Positions 42,031 through 52,957 of a DNA stretch of 64,000 bases are shown here, in pieces. Where the stretch lies: the NCBI GenBank assembly GCA_001766655.1, contig MJCC01000001.1, positions 874,614-938,613 of the forward strand. Direction: 5' to 3'. Each line of letters starts with the position of its first letter. Within the stretch, counting starts at the first letter, position 1. The translations under genes and the position numbers were made by a program. Source of the stretch: Phytomonas francai (taxonomy: Eukaryota; Euglenozoa; Kinetoplastea; Trypanosomatida; Trypanosomatidae). Below the pieces are notes generated by a model that worked only from the letters and a program-made list of their open reading frames with translations, searched no databases and was not told the DNA's origin.

Positions 42031-43568
42031 GAAGCAACCATACACACGCACACACACCCGTGGTTGGTCCCGAAGCAATGGCTGGGCCTGTACGATACCA
42101 CAGACCTGCCCGTGCACTAGACCCGTGCCCGCGCCCACACAGGCGGACAGAGAGGAGAGAGAACGAGAGAAACGGGGAGAAGATCAACACACATCAGACC
42201 CGTGCATGTAAATAAGGTAGCTTGAGTCGCACGGAAGTCTAATCAATGATTGCGGGCTCATACAAATGCCTCGAATGGTTGTTCATCATACTGTGTGTCG
42301 CGCGGCAGGCACGTGCACATGAGTGTGTGCATGCCCCCCATCGCACTTCCCCCCTCCTCTCTTCCCTGCGACTCCCACGTCACCTCTACACGAATCTTGC
42401 GAGTCCGATTGAACCGGTTTATTGTGGCGGCAATGAGGTAAGGGCCGCTGGTTCACCCACGGGACGCGCTGTCTATGGCGCTATACGCTCCTCTCCTCTC
42501 CCTCGTGGCGATGAAAGGATCCCCAGCAGCAGCAGGAAGAACAACATCTCAGTTGTTGGCAGCGCTAACGCTTGAGATCCCTCCTTCACCCTCGCGGCTC
42601 TCCAGCCCTGCCGTTACTCCGCGAGTGGGTTCGCAGCGCATCTTGGCTAACACAGGTGCAGACTAAGTGACGAAAGTGGTAGAACACTCAGCCTGTGTTT
42701 TCGTTAGCCTCGGGTAGGTAGGCGCCGGTCACACCATACAGGCGGGCACGCATCCGGGCGCGTGTTGCACACACCCCGGTGCTCCAAAACGATCTAGCCT
42801 CATTGGGTATCCTATGAAACGGCAAAGCAAAAGTATACAGCCGCCAAGGGACCTTGAAGATAAGGCAATGGTGCAGACGGCCCACACAATGCGCAGCCCA
42901 AAGAAGGAGAGGGAACTGCTAGAAAGGGCCAGCCTGGGGTAGTGGCTATGAAAGAGGGGTGTATCTCCCAGAAGCAAGTCCGCCGTTGGGACAATGGGAG
43001 TATGTCCCACAACGGTGCTACTCCTGGTGAAAGCGTCAGGGGTGCGAAGCACGGCAAGCAAGGAGGAAAATGTTCACAAACACAAACTTGGGAAACCCCG
43101 TGTGTATTCACTGTTGGCGCAATCAGAAGTGTATCGTGTCGTCGCTCGCCAAGAATAGGCGTCGGATGTATAATTAAAATCACAGCATCACATGTGCGCT
43201 TCACTTTCACTCCTTGCAGTGCCGTACATGTCCCCGTGTGGCGTACTCCTACACACAGACACATCAGTCAACATCATCTTCCGCCGCTGAGTAAGCCCAA
43301 CTCCATCGCGATAGGCGGGAGCGGGGCTGTGCTATGAGGCGGGTAGGGTGTCCCCATGCGAACAGCAAGGCTGCGCGATGGTGTGAAGAGAGAAAAAAAA
43401 GGAAGAGGTGGGGAATAGGAATTCTAGGCCACTCTTCAAGCCACTGCGAGGATCAACTGTGCACCTCCCTTCCCCCCTCTTTGAGGCATGGCCACAAAAG
43501 GAGCAAAGATGGCGACAACACGCGCGTGGGAGGAAAGTGGACATGCATATAAACAAACAAACACGCAC
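42031..43568. other. GC-rich island without a convincing gene, abutting the assembly gap
   Basis: For about 1.5 kb the composition jumps from AT-rich spacer to GC-rich, with CA-rich phrases (42046-42060, 43235-43265) and C/T-rich patches, then breaks off in N. Short open frames exist on both strands (the longest about 150 codons, minus, 42812-43264), but they are rich in Cys, Pro, His and Trp, have no domain pattern and overlap in every frame. I looked for tRNA B boxes, spliced-leader exon, rRNA and known retroposon heads and could not support any. It may be a decayed mobile element or gene-family UTR, which would also explain the assembly break. Confidence 0.45.
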
Positions 43569-44138
43569 NNNNNNNNNNNNNNNNNNNNNNNNNNNNNNNN
43601 NNNNNNNNNNNNNNNNNNNNNNNNNNNNNNNNNNNNNNNNNNNNNNNNNNNNNNNNNNNNNNNNNNNNNNNNNNNNNNNNNNNNNNNNNNNNNNNNNNNN
43701 NNNNNNNNNNNNNNNNNNNNNNNNNNNNNNNNNNNNNNNNNNNNNNNNNNNNNNNNNNNNNNNNNNNNNNNNNNNNNNNNNNNNNNNNNNNNNNNNNNNN
43801 NNNNNNNNNNNNNNNNNNNNNNNNNNNNNNNNNNNNNNNNNNNNNNNNNNNNNNNNNNNNNNNNNNNNNNNNNNNNNNNNNNNNNNNNNNNNNNNNNNNN
43901 NNNNNNNNNNNNNNNNNNNNNNNNNNNNNNNNNNNNNNNNNNNNNNNNNNNNNNNNNNNNNNNNNNNNNNNNNNNNNNNNNNNNNNNNNNNNNNNNNNNN
44001 NNNNNNNNNNNNNNNNNNNNNNNNNNNNNNNNNNNNNNNNNNNNNNNNNNNNNNNNNNNNNNNNNNNNNNNNNNNNNNNNNNNNNNNNNNNNNNNNNNNN
44101 NNNNNNNNNNNNNNNNNNNNNNNNNNNNNNNNNNNNNN
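43569..44138. other. Assembly gap (570 N)
   Basis: A run of N separates the GC-rich island from AT-rich sequence. Open frames that appear to cross it are artefacts. The true distance and any gene content are unknown. Confidence 1.
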
Positions 44139-44524
44139 TCCTAATCATAATGATCAAGTTTGTAATATATTTTATAAAATTCAAGTACTTCATAGCTACT
44201 AATTCTTAATGAGCATTATAGATATTTAGTTTTGCAAGTCTAATTTTATAAATAGTTATTATTGATGTGAAACTTTTTCATTTAAAAAATTAAATTGTGA
44301 GAAAATGAATTAGTATTGTTGAATTTCGTTTAATTGCAACCCTTTAAGCATAAAAAAAAAATATGATAACCTTTTTATTTTGGTGCGACGTTATACAAAA
44401 CAAATTGATTCCACTCCATCTGATTTTATCCTTTTTTTTTCTTACAACACTAGAGCTCAAAGAAGAAGGAAAATTTAGTTCATGGTCAAAATCATTGATG
44501 AATTCATGACTATTAACTAAACTC
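44139..44524. other. AT-rich spacer, 3' UTR side of V-ATPase H
   Basis: Extremely AT-rich sequence right of the gap; no gene seen. Confidence 0.6.
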
Positions 44525-45967
44525 TCATCGTTGAATCATAATTGATTGTGTGCAAAATAACGCCTCTTTTGCCACTTTGCCACTCTCGCTAGACATAAGG
44601 CTAATCACGCGTTCCTTTACACCTTCCATCGCTGGCAGAGACAAGAGTGTTCTTCCATATGGATGATGGCTCACTACCTTGCCGAGGTCATGACAAGCCA
44701 CCGCCAGTGTAGTCTCATCCTTGGTGTGCAGAATGATTTCTCCTAGTGCGATAATAACTTCGTAGTCGTTTTCATCAAATTTGTGAGCGTTATCGATCCA
44801 AAACCTCTCATTCGTGTGAACCGGGCTCCACTCCAGAACACCCGTCAGAACCTCACCGCGGTACTCTGAGAAGCTGGTGAGGACCTCCATTGAAGATTCT
44901 AGGGTGCCTTCAAGACGTTGTATGAGCTCACTAACGTCCTCATCTCCGAACTTCCGGCGTTTAAGCTGTGAAAGGCTCTTGAGTAATCCAACGCTAACCA
45001 TCTCGGAGACTAGAGAAGCCCCTCTGCGGAGTCTACTGCTTGGTTCCAAGGAACCCATACCGATCTTGCCGCTGACATTCAGTTTGCCCAATACATTAAT
45101 TTTGTTATCTATCCATTCATTTGCAACTGGGTTAAGCATGTGGGCAATGTACTTGCGCTCAGCTTCAGCCATGTTCCAGAGAATCATAAGGGCCATGCGA
45201 ACGCACTTTTCTTTTTGAACGCGCTGCAAGACACGGCGAAGCTGAGGGATTATCTTTTCCCGGACCAGGCAGACAATGCCCTCGTACTCAAATGAAAGCA
45301 ACCAGACAAAAGTGAGGGTCTCGTAAATTAATTGAATAATACTTCCTGAGTCGTTTGAAACAATCTCTGTTAGAAGACGTTGGATGTAGACCACCATTTT
45401 TTCCTTAAAAAACAGCTCGCGATACTCTTTCCGCCGTGCGATTTGTATACACCCCCGAACTACAAACTGAACCTCATCGATATGCAATATGTCAGATGAT
45501 TGGGCGATGCGAGCATGGGCAAAGAATGCAGCAAACGCCTCAGCGTTTGTTTTGTAATCACCATAACGGAGAGCTGTAGCCGCTATGTAGAGCGCTGGAT
45601 TCACAATACTCAGGTCCGTTGAGTTCAACCTCACAAAACGCATGAAGGTCAAGGGAGGGTTGGCGCCAAACTGATTAATGAGGTCTGCACGGCCGAGCTG
45701 GACTGCGAGGATGGGTTTTCGGGCTATGATATCGGCAAAGAAGTGGAGCACATAGCTAAGAATGTGAGGGGTTTGGGCGTTGTTGCACATACGAAAAATG
45801 GAAACAGCTATGAGATCTTCCTTGCCGCTGATGAGATATTGTGTTAGCCCCTCGTCAGAGCGGTTGACAAGGAGTTGCTCCAATAAGCTAATCGTGGGTT
45901 CATCAAGGAGTTCTAATCCTCGCATCAGTTTAATGACATCCGCCGCATCTGCTGATATCTCGGGCAT
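44525..45967 (-). CDS. V-type proton ATPase subunit H
   Basis: The protein has 480 residues from the ATG at 45965-45967. The frame is open to 46078, but the intervening 37 codons contain the probable splice acceptor (46030-46031) and read like UTR. Subunit H bridges the V1 stalk and V0 and silences free V1. The fold is all-helical ARM/HEAT repeats. The C-terminal signature of the family is clear: SPVHTNERFWIDNAHKFDEN, then DYEVIIALGEIILHTKDETT and HDLGKVVSHHPYGRTLL. Length is typical (yeast Vma13 478). It acts at acidocalcisomes, endolysosomes and other acidified compartments. The stop is TGA, followed three codons later by TAA. Confidence 0.9.
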   Translation of the reverse strand: MPEISADAADVIKLMRGLELLDEPTISLLEQLLVNRSDEGLTQYLISGKEDLIAVSIFRMCNNAQTPHILSYVLHFFADIIARKPILAVQLGRADLINQFGANPPLTFMRFVRLNSTDLSIVNPALYIAATALRYGDYKTNAEAFAAFFAHARIAQSSDILHIDEVQFVVRGCIQIARRKEYRELFFKEKMVVYIQRLLTEIVSNDSGSIIQLIYETLTFVWLLSFEYEGIVCLVREKIIPQLRRVLQRVQKEKCVRMALMILWNMAEAERKYIAHMLNPVANEWIDNKINVLGKLNVSGKIGMGSLEPSSRLRRGASLVSEMVSVGLLKSLSQLKRRKFGDEDVSELIQRLEGTLESSMEVLTSFSEYRGEVLTGVLEWSPVHTNERFWIDNAHKFDENDYEVIIALGEIILHTKDETTLAVACHDLGKVVSHHPYGRTLLSLPAMEGVKERVISLMSSESGKVAKEALFCTQSIMIQR

Positions 45968-46726
45968 AACGTTAAGAATAATTTTTTCCCCCTTCCTTTT
46001 CCTTCTATAATGAGCTTTTCCCTTTAGTACTAATGAAACAAAAAAAATATCCAATAATTTAGAACTGGATGATTGCAATATTGTTAATATTTTGAGGAGA
46101 GAATTACCGGCAAGAGGCTCCTTTGGATAACACTTTACTTTATTGTTTTATCTTAACCACTATGTATGTGGGGATGAAAGGGGAAAAAAACGCTTTTTTA
46201 CACAATTTAATTATCCTCTTCCTCAGTAGTAGGTTCTGTTTTCTCAAAAGCCTCTCCTATTATAGAATGCACTCCAATAATAAGAAGGTAAAAAGAAGGA
46301 AAGGCGAAGGAAAAAAAGAAGATTTGAGCCTACTCGCTATCTTTTTCTACAGAGCTCTTAATCCATAAAATACGCCAGGTCTAATATAAAACAATTTGTG
46401 TGTGTATTTCCATATTGTATCTATCCGTTTGGAAGTATTTAATGTAAAGAGTACCGATACAGAGCTGGTATATCTCGCTATATTCTCTACTCTTCACGTG
46501 AAAATCTAGGCACTATTTTGTGCTCATTTTATTTTTTGTTGTTCTTAATTACAGGGAAAAAAGCCAGGCCTGGTTAGTGTTGCATTTTTTGCCACAAAAC
46601 GATGGAACGGGGAAAGTCAGCAAAAATCATAAGGATAATATGAAAAAGTAATAAGCAACATACATCAAAAAAAAATTACACCTGTTTAGGTGAAAAAGAT
46701 CTAAATCACGTACACTGTGAGTCGAC
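45968..46726. other. Intergenic region, no gene seen
   Basis: Spacer between the broken PB1 gene and V-ATPase H, AT-rich throughout; composition turns coding-like only beyond 46727. Confidence 0.55.
46030..46031 (-). promoter_or_regulatory. Probable spliced-leader acceptor AG for V-ATPase subunit H
   Basis: On the minus strand ATTTTTTTTGTTTCATTAG (pyrimidine tract 46036-46050) leads to an AG 63 bases before the ATG at 45967. No ATG intervenes. Use is inferred. Confidence 0.45.
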
Positions 46727-49700
46727 TTACATCTTCTCGTTCTGCCACATAAGCCTTCGCCCATGCAATGCGCGTTGGTTTTCCTCCCCCATAGCGTGCA
46801 TCTCCTGCAACACCTCGACTGAGTCTCGATGCTGTGCGGCGAAGGCCTCCTGAAAAGGGTCAAAAGGCTCCGCGTCGTGTTGGGCGTAGCGGCTCAGGGG
46901 GCTCGCGTGGCGGAGTCGGGGGTTTGGCAGGGGAGGGGCGGCTTGACACCCCCAAACGTACGCGCCTCGTTGATGGTCGCCTCAGTGGGGAGACAGCTCA
47001 AGATCACGGTGGACCGGTTCGTCGTGGTGAGCATGGACGCGACCGTTTGCATCTCCAGAACCGTCTCGTCCTCCCCTTCCTGATCCCAACGTTTGTTGGT
47101 ACGCAGGTCTAATCGTCTGGGGTTCTGCCGAGGTGAGAATTTGCTAAAATCGGCGAAGTCTTAGGGCACCAAGTGTGTGAGGTCTTTTTCTACGTAACCT
47201 GCAGCCTCGATAGCCGCACCACTCGAGGGTACTTTTTCCCCTTTCATCATAGTCCTCCCCTCCTGATACTGGGCAAGATTCACCGATGTAAGGGGAAAGC
47301 CTTGGTTTGGCGTCGAATCCCGAAGCGCACTCTTCGCTATCCGGTTGCGTGAAACTGGCGGGCTAAAGTCCTCACGTCCTGATGAAGGCATCACCGAGGC
47401 TTTTCGTCCGGAATGTTTATGCTGCCTTGATGATGTATTCAAAGTTGGTTGAGCACTCCGGGAGGGTCCGGCACGGCCTCGGATTCGGCCTTTTTGATCC
47501 ATTGAAGGATTTTTCTCTTTTGAATTTAGAAAAAGGTTGCGCTTCAGTGCTTCTAGACGCGTCATCGCTGGACTCTCGTGGAAAATTTTCTCTTTTGTTG
47601 GGGAGGGTATCATCGGCCGCTTAGCGTAAGCACAGGTAACACTCCCGTCATTTGTGTCCGTGATTTTGTCCCTGATATCAGTGGTGTCGGCGGACCGCAC
47701 GTTTGTTTGCTTTTCTTTTTCCAACGACAATGTCTCAACCTGTGCGGTATCGTTAGTATTTTCCTCAGGAAGGAGGATAAAGTCGCAGTAAACCTCTAGC
47801 TTTGTAGGAAACGCGCGCGGTGCTTCACCAGAATTACTGGTAAGCAAGTTCGAACCAAGACGCAGTTCACTCAACATCACGCGCAAGTCCTCATCGTTCA
47901 GTAAGGTAATAAAATCTCCATCTGTATCTTCATAGCGAATGCGCAGCCTCCGCTTATCCGGTAGCGACAATGATTTGGATCGGTGCATGATGGTGAAGAA
48001 TTCAGAGCACTGTTTGTACAACCTTTTTCAAACATCCTCGAAAGACGTTGTGTTCGCCTCATGGACGTGAACAATTCGCGTCTGTGCCTCAAAGTGAACT
48101 TTTAGCTTTAATATAAACAGCTGCGCTAAAGAAGTCCGAAAGTCGTAGGGAAGCGGACTCGAGAAACCGGATTTGTTGGAGTGGCGTAAGTGCGAGTCAA
48201 GTGACATAATAGCACTTCGCTTGGATGGCACACTGTGACGGCTGTTTTCATACTTTTGCATCGTATTGTCGGTGATTGCGCTTCCCGCGTCATCGGCATT
48301 GTGCACGACTGTGGGATTTCGCGTGTTCGCGACCTCGCTTATAGAGGATAGCGGTGCTGTGTTGACGCCTCCTAGCATCCGTTCCTGTCCCCGACGAGCC
48401 AGCTCATGATTGAATGGTTCTACTAGTCGCAATCAAGCTTCTTTGTACAATGACACCATTGACTGAGGCCACACGTGCGAGGGCTGATGCGCCAAAGGCA
48501 CCTCATGGATGGTTATATTTGGTGGAAGCAGATCTACCAGAGAGGCGGTCTGTGCACCGTGTCGTTTGCTATATTTCCCATTACAGCTGCTCGTCTCGGT
48601 TTCCAGAAACTCAGCGACAGCGGTTCGGCAAGAGCTCACGACATTGTGGGCATCCGACACGCTCTCGGCGAGGTGAAGCCTATGGATGAGTTCGTTTGCG
48701 CTGTGAATCTGCAGGAACAGTGGCACGCCACCGCCAGGGCCGTCTGTTGCAAGCTCCACGGTGAGAGCTTGTCGTGTCTTTTCAATTTCTCTAAAGTCCG
48801 ATAGAAGGAGTTTGGCCTCTGAGAGCACCTGCCCTATCTGCTCATCCACAGGTCCTTTGTAATTACCAAGGTCCAGAGCATCTCGACAAGATTGGATAGC
48901 CCTTTCTAACTCAGCCAGAGAAATGTATGGCCCGGACCTCGCCGCGTCCGTCTCAAAAGGCATTTTATTCCGCTGTATTAGAGCCCGCAGAGCGTTCATG
49001 GCCTCCTCTTTCCTTTCAAGCGCCTTGGCGAGCTCCACAATAGGAATCTCAATCTGCGTTTTGTAAAGGTCTTGAACGGTCTCGTCAGGCCTCAGGATAT
49101 CATGCAAGGCTGAGAGACCAAATGACTCTTTCTGGGAATGTGCCAGGGCGGCCTGGACGTCGCCACTGATAGCGAGCTGGCGAGTTTCTAAATCAATCCG
49201 TCGCCAGGAGCGCATTGATGGCAGCCACCGCTGCTCCAGCCAGGCAAAAAACGGTCCCTTGAGCATTTCTTTTTGAAACTGAACAGATTTTCTCGATGAA
49301 GCGCTCTCCAATCTCTTTTTAATGCTGTCCTTATGCACCTCAAAGAAATCACGAACATGGAAAAGGTCCCCTTCGTAAATGAGTTGACGGAGAAGTACGA
49401 TGTGTTGTGCGGTCTGAGTCATGGCATTGATCAGCTCACGACACTCCGTTAGAGCCAAATAGCCCCCGCTGGAGAAAAATGCCTCGCGCACTGCGCTTTG
49501 CTCGTGTGTTAAGAAGTTTCGCTCGACCGCCTCCACTAATCCTAGCACCCGTGCCCCACACTTCAGTGTCTGAAGCTCCAAGTTCTTTAATGAACCATTC
49601 TGAGAGATATTTAGGTACTCTATCTTCGAGAACCACGACAAAAGCATGGTAGCAGCCTCCTGTAGTTTTAAGAGCATGTTGTTAGCGTGGCTCTCAACGT

Positions 49701-50434
49701 TTTTCTCAACTTCCAAGCTCCTAACCCTTGATTGTGGTGCAATGGTGGCTCGAAAAGTTTCAAGTTGAGTTGGCGGTGGCAAGCTACGCGTGCGCTGCGC
49801 GAGCGCACCTGAAATATGTTTAACATAATCCATAACCGCCTCCATTTCTTCAAGCTACTCCGTGTAAGCCGCCGTATCGCCGGGGGTAATAGAAGGCATT
49901 GCGTGGAAAATCTCACCCATCTTATGCTTTGCAGACTCCGCTGAGGCCACACCTCCGCTGACCTTCTCTAATAAAGCAGGGTTTGCAGAGGCTGAGCGTA
50001 CTAGCGTCTTGGAATTATTTGGGTCTTCTTCGCTCACGTCTTTCGAGAGAGCAGACGCGCACGGGAGGGTTGACTGGCCGAGGGGTTGTTGCTGCTTGGT
50101 GCTAATTGTAGACACAGAACAGGCAGACATCGTATTTTCTTTGGATGACAAACGCGCAGAAAGAGACTCTCCGATGTCTAACACCTCACCTTGGTCTTTT
50201 CTTTGTTGCACAGACGACTTTTGGTTTCTTTATGAAAGTACGAAGCTGAATGCACCGTACTTTCACGGCCGATGGCATCGAGATTTTACGGGAGATCATA
50301 GTTTTGAAATCGGGTTTGCCAGAGTTCAAGCTGCGTTTAATGCAGCCTACTGACTCATGCCTTTCAAAGGTTGCATCAGACGATTCGCTATTCCGCATGC
50401 CGCCAATAGCATTTTTTGCACCTTTCTTTTCCAT
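46727..50434 (-). pseudogene. PB1-domain coiled-coil protein, broken by four in-frame stops and two frameshifts
   Basis: One protein of about 1230 residues can be followed through the whole interval. It starts MEKKGAKNAIGG at 50434. Between 50189 and 50229 the frame shifts by one base. The new frame runs to 46894, interrupted by TAG (49855-49857), TGA (48433-48435), TGA (48028-48030) and TAA (47161-47163). A second one-base shift near 46922-46945, in a C/G run, returns to the first frame, which reads cleanly to WQNEKM and TAA at 46727-46729. A helical region (about 49845-48440) precedes a PB1 domain that the second TGA cuts in two: LKLKVHFEAQTRIVHV and TTSFEDV before it, RLRIRYEDTDGDFITLLNDEDLR split across the rest after it. 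Pieces 2-4 do not begin with ATG, so they are not separate genes. The protein-like reading also extends about 45 codons 5' of 50434 without an ATG. PB1 domains mediate scaffold pairing; the gene's role is unknown. Confidence 0.85.
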
Positions 50435-51323
50435 ATACCCGATGTCTGATACTGAAAAGTTTCCGGGCGTGTTACTGTTTTTCTTTGGAGCATCCAGAGC
50501 TGAGGTTCTTGGAGTTTGGTTTACATTAGAATTCGCCCAAAGGGGAATTTGTACGGGCCTAAAATGTGGAATATAATTTCCTTTAAAAAAGTGTATAAAA
50601 ACACAATCAACTTTTAAAAAGATAAAAATAAAAGTTTATACTGTTTTTAAAATTCTAATAAAAATATCAAAACGAAGGGGATGAGTAGCAAAAGGGCTAC
50701 ATAGAGGATAGTTCCGTGGACAAATATTCAAATAGATGATAAGCGAAGGGGTCTCATTTAAATAGGATCACTAATAGTCAAAAGAGAAATAGTAATGAGA
50801 AGTCGACTATTTGAAACATCCTCGTTGTCTTATGCGTTCAGTATTTATACCACAAATGTGCTAGATCCCCACCATCACCCTTGCACATGGGCTTCATGGG
50901 ATGAATGAAGGGGAATCAATTCCCTGATAATTCAAAGACATCTATCAGGGCGTCAAGATTGAGAATGAAGGGCAATTTTGAGCAAATTCCAAGAGACAGC
51001 GTTGCCTCGACATTACCTTCTCACAGGTGGTGATATTCCTTGTGTAAATTTTTAATGATCGGGAAACTTACATCCCATAATACACAATGGAGATAAGAAG
51101 GAATATAAAGTATTTAGGAAGCTCATGCCAACAAAAGCCTTCAGTGACTCGTGGCATAGCATATTAGGAAGGATATATATAAGGATATACAGATTTATAT
51201 TGGTTTTACGCATATCTATCTCTATCTTTATATAGATCGATTTAGACAAAGTGAAGGGGCGCACAACCTACAGCCACCTCTGCTATCGCAATAGACACCT
51301 TCTCCTCATCCCACATACGATGC
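50435..51323. other. Intergenic region; first 135 bases look like decayed coding sequence
   Basis: The frame of the broken PB1 gene stays open and protein-like to about 50570 (for example FRPVQIPLWANSNVNQTPR), with a possible acceptor AG at the far end, but lacks an ATG. The rest, to 51323, is AT-rich spacer with a moderately GC-richer patch at 50860-51030 in which I see no gene. Confidence 0.5.
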
Positions 51324-52352
51324 TTACAGGTCTCCTGTCATGTCCTCTTCCTCGCACCCGGCACCTGTGGGGACGATAACCGGCAGCAGTGGCTGGGTCT
51401 CGGCATCTTTACCTTCGTCCTCCACCCCCCTGGGTAGCTCAAACGGCACGATTATACGCCCCAGTACCTCGGGGTCTGCCATAGACGGCGTGCCATTCGT
51501 ACCCTTTGTTTTGGCGACGAACGACGTGCGCTGCCGCCACAGCTCAAACCTCACCTCCCAGGACCCGGGAACAAAACGATGCAGGGGACGACTTACATTT
51601 AGGTGAAAAACGCCACCCCCCGGCGGCGAATCGGTAGGGCAAAGGTTGGAATGATTTCGTCCGCCAGAGGCGGGCAGTGGCAGGGGGCAGTCGGCCAGCA
51701 CCAGCTGCGCAGTAACTGCTTCTTTCTTCGCCTCCCCCAGGGACTCGTTTGTTCCTAATGAAAGAGCACCCGCTTCCTCATAAATCCATTTACACTTCGC
51801 TTCCTGAATCGCACTGCAGCAGAGGCTGTACCCTTGCCCGTTATAGCCCTTATAGTGTATCGCAGTACCCCGTTCTAGGGTGGAGCGAAGCTCCAAGGAG
51901 TACCTCCACGGGTCATCGGAGTCTAGCAACATCGCTTGCACAGATGAGGGTGAATGAGTTATATCTGCATGCTGCTTCATGCTACCTACACTGCGTTCGA
52001 ACCGCTCTGAGGCATCCTTAGCCAAACGCACTGCTATATTAGCTTCCACGTTGCAAAGCAAAAGCTCCTCTGCACTTTCACCTGATGATTGTTTCGGTTT
52101 CTGAGCCTTGCATTGCACTCTCGCTGACGCGTTTTCAATTTGAAAATAATCGAAATCGCAGTTTTTGTGAGCCCCTGAATCCCCAATCTTTCTGAACGAA
52201 CTCATTGCCGAGAAGGGTCTCCGGCAACGGAAGACTTTGAATTCAGATGATAAGGTGGAATTGGTACCGCCTTCAGAAGACCTTGCATGGGGGGCTGCCG
52301 GGGATACAAGAAACATAACAACTAGGAGCGCTGCAAGAAGCCTTAGGGACAT
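51324..52352 (-). CDS. Secreted or lumenal hypothetical protein with signal peptide
   Basis: The 342-residue protein starts at an ATG. It begins with a strong signal peptide (SLRLLAALLVVMFLVSPAAP, cleavage probably after Ala about 21-23). About nine cysteines in the mature part (CRRPFS, NCDFDYF, VQCKA, LCNVE, SLCCSA, CKWIY, DCPLPLP, LCPTDS, GCEEED) suggest disulfides. N-glycosylation sequons include NST, NAS, NES, NHS, NVS and NGT. The C-terminal part has strands such as GVFHLNVSRPLHRFVPGSWE and VRFELWRQ, recalling an immunoglobulin-like sandwich of the ML/NPC2 kind, but this is weak. There is no C-terminal hydrophobic stretch, so GPI anchoring is unlikely. Confidence 0.75.
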   Translation of the reverse strand: MSLRLLAALLVVMFLVSPAAPHARSSEGGTNSTLSSEFKVFRCRRPFSAMSSFRKIGDSGAHKNCDFDYFQIENASARVQCKAQKPKQSSGESAEELLLCNVEANIAVRLAKDASERFERSVGSMKQHADITHSPSSVQAMLLDSDDPWRYSLELRSTLERGTAIHYKGYNGQGYSLCCSAIQEAKCKWIYEEAGALSLGTNESLGEAKKEAVTAQLVLADCPLPLPASGGRNHSNLCPTDSPPGGGVFHLNVSRPLHRFVPGSWEVRFELWRQRTSFVAKTKGTNGTPSMADPEVLGRIIVPFELPRGVEDEGKDAETQPLLPVIVPTGAGCEEEDMTGDL

Positions 52353-52957
52353 TAGACGTAGTGGTAAAGTACTTTTAGAATCTTGATTATGAAGACAGTA
52401 TTTTTTTAAAAATTATCCCCCTCTCCCTTCATGCACTTAGATTTGCAAATGATGTACTTGAAAGCTACAACACTATATTACAAGAAAGAAAAGTACACAA
52501 GATATCACTACAAGCAAGCAACAATCAAAACTGAATCGAAAATATGACAACAATATCACGAAGAATCCCTCTCTCCATGTATGTATGTATAGATTATAAA
52601 TTAAATTTCTCAAGCAAAAATTGCAAAAACGATAAACAATTAAGCGACACGCAACTTTTCGAAAAACACTACTTTTTATTCCCACATTAGAGCTTGTCGT
52701 GGTATGAAAAAAGTACACAAAACTCGCACAACTTTCAATGGACATCGGCAATCGTATAATACAGATATTCGAGATGTGCTCCGCGCCACAATATAATCTC
52801 CAAAATGAAAGACCATTTTACCCAACGGTGCTCTTTTTTCTCTCTGCCTTGTTAGTGCAGGTACCATCATTGATGTCGCGCTTTATATCATTTCACACAC
52901 AGGACGACCATTTTTATGGATTTGTCTGTTAAGCCTGATGGGAGGTTGCCAGTAAAA
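52353..52957. other. Intergenic region, no gene seen
   Basis: AT-rich spacer between the two-pass membrane protein gene and the secreted-protein gene; chance open frames only. Confidence 0.55.

Noticed and set aside
42812..43264. 150-codon minus-strand frame in the GC-rich island
   Set aside because: Cys/Pro/His-rich, no domain pattern, overlapped by equally long frames on the other strand; no ATG-to-stop with protein-like composition.
42031..43568. tRNA, 5S rRNA or spliced-leader genes near the gap
   Set aside because: No GGTTCGANTCC-type B box, no 5S internal control pattern and no conserved spliced-leader exon found on either strand.
43408..44202. Open frames of over 200 codons on both strands
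   Set aside because: They consist almost wholly of N from the assembly gap.
48433..49845. Treating 48433-49845, 48028-48432 and 47161-48021 as three separate genes
   Set aside because: They share one reading frame with no spacer between them, the second and third lack an ATG at their starts, and a single PB1 domain is split across two of them.
51324..52352. Firm assignment of the secreted protein to the ML/NPC2 family
   Set aside because: Only the final strands suggest it; the cysteine pattern does not clearly match, so I left it as hypothetical.
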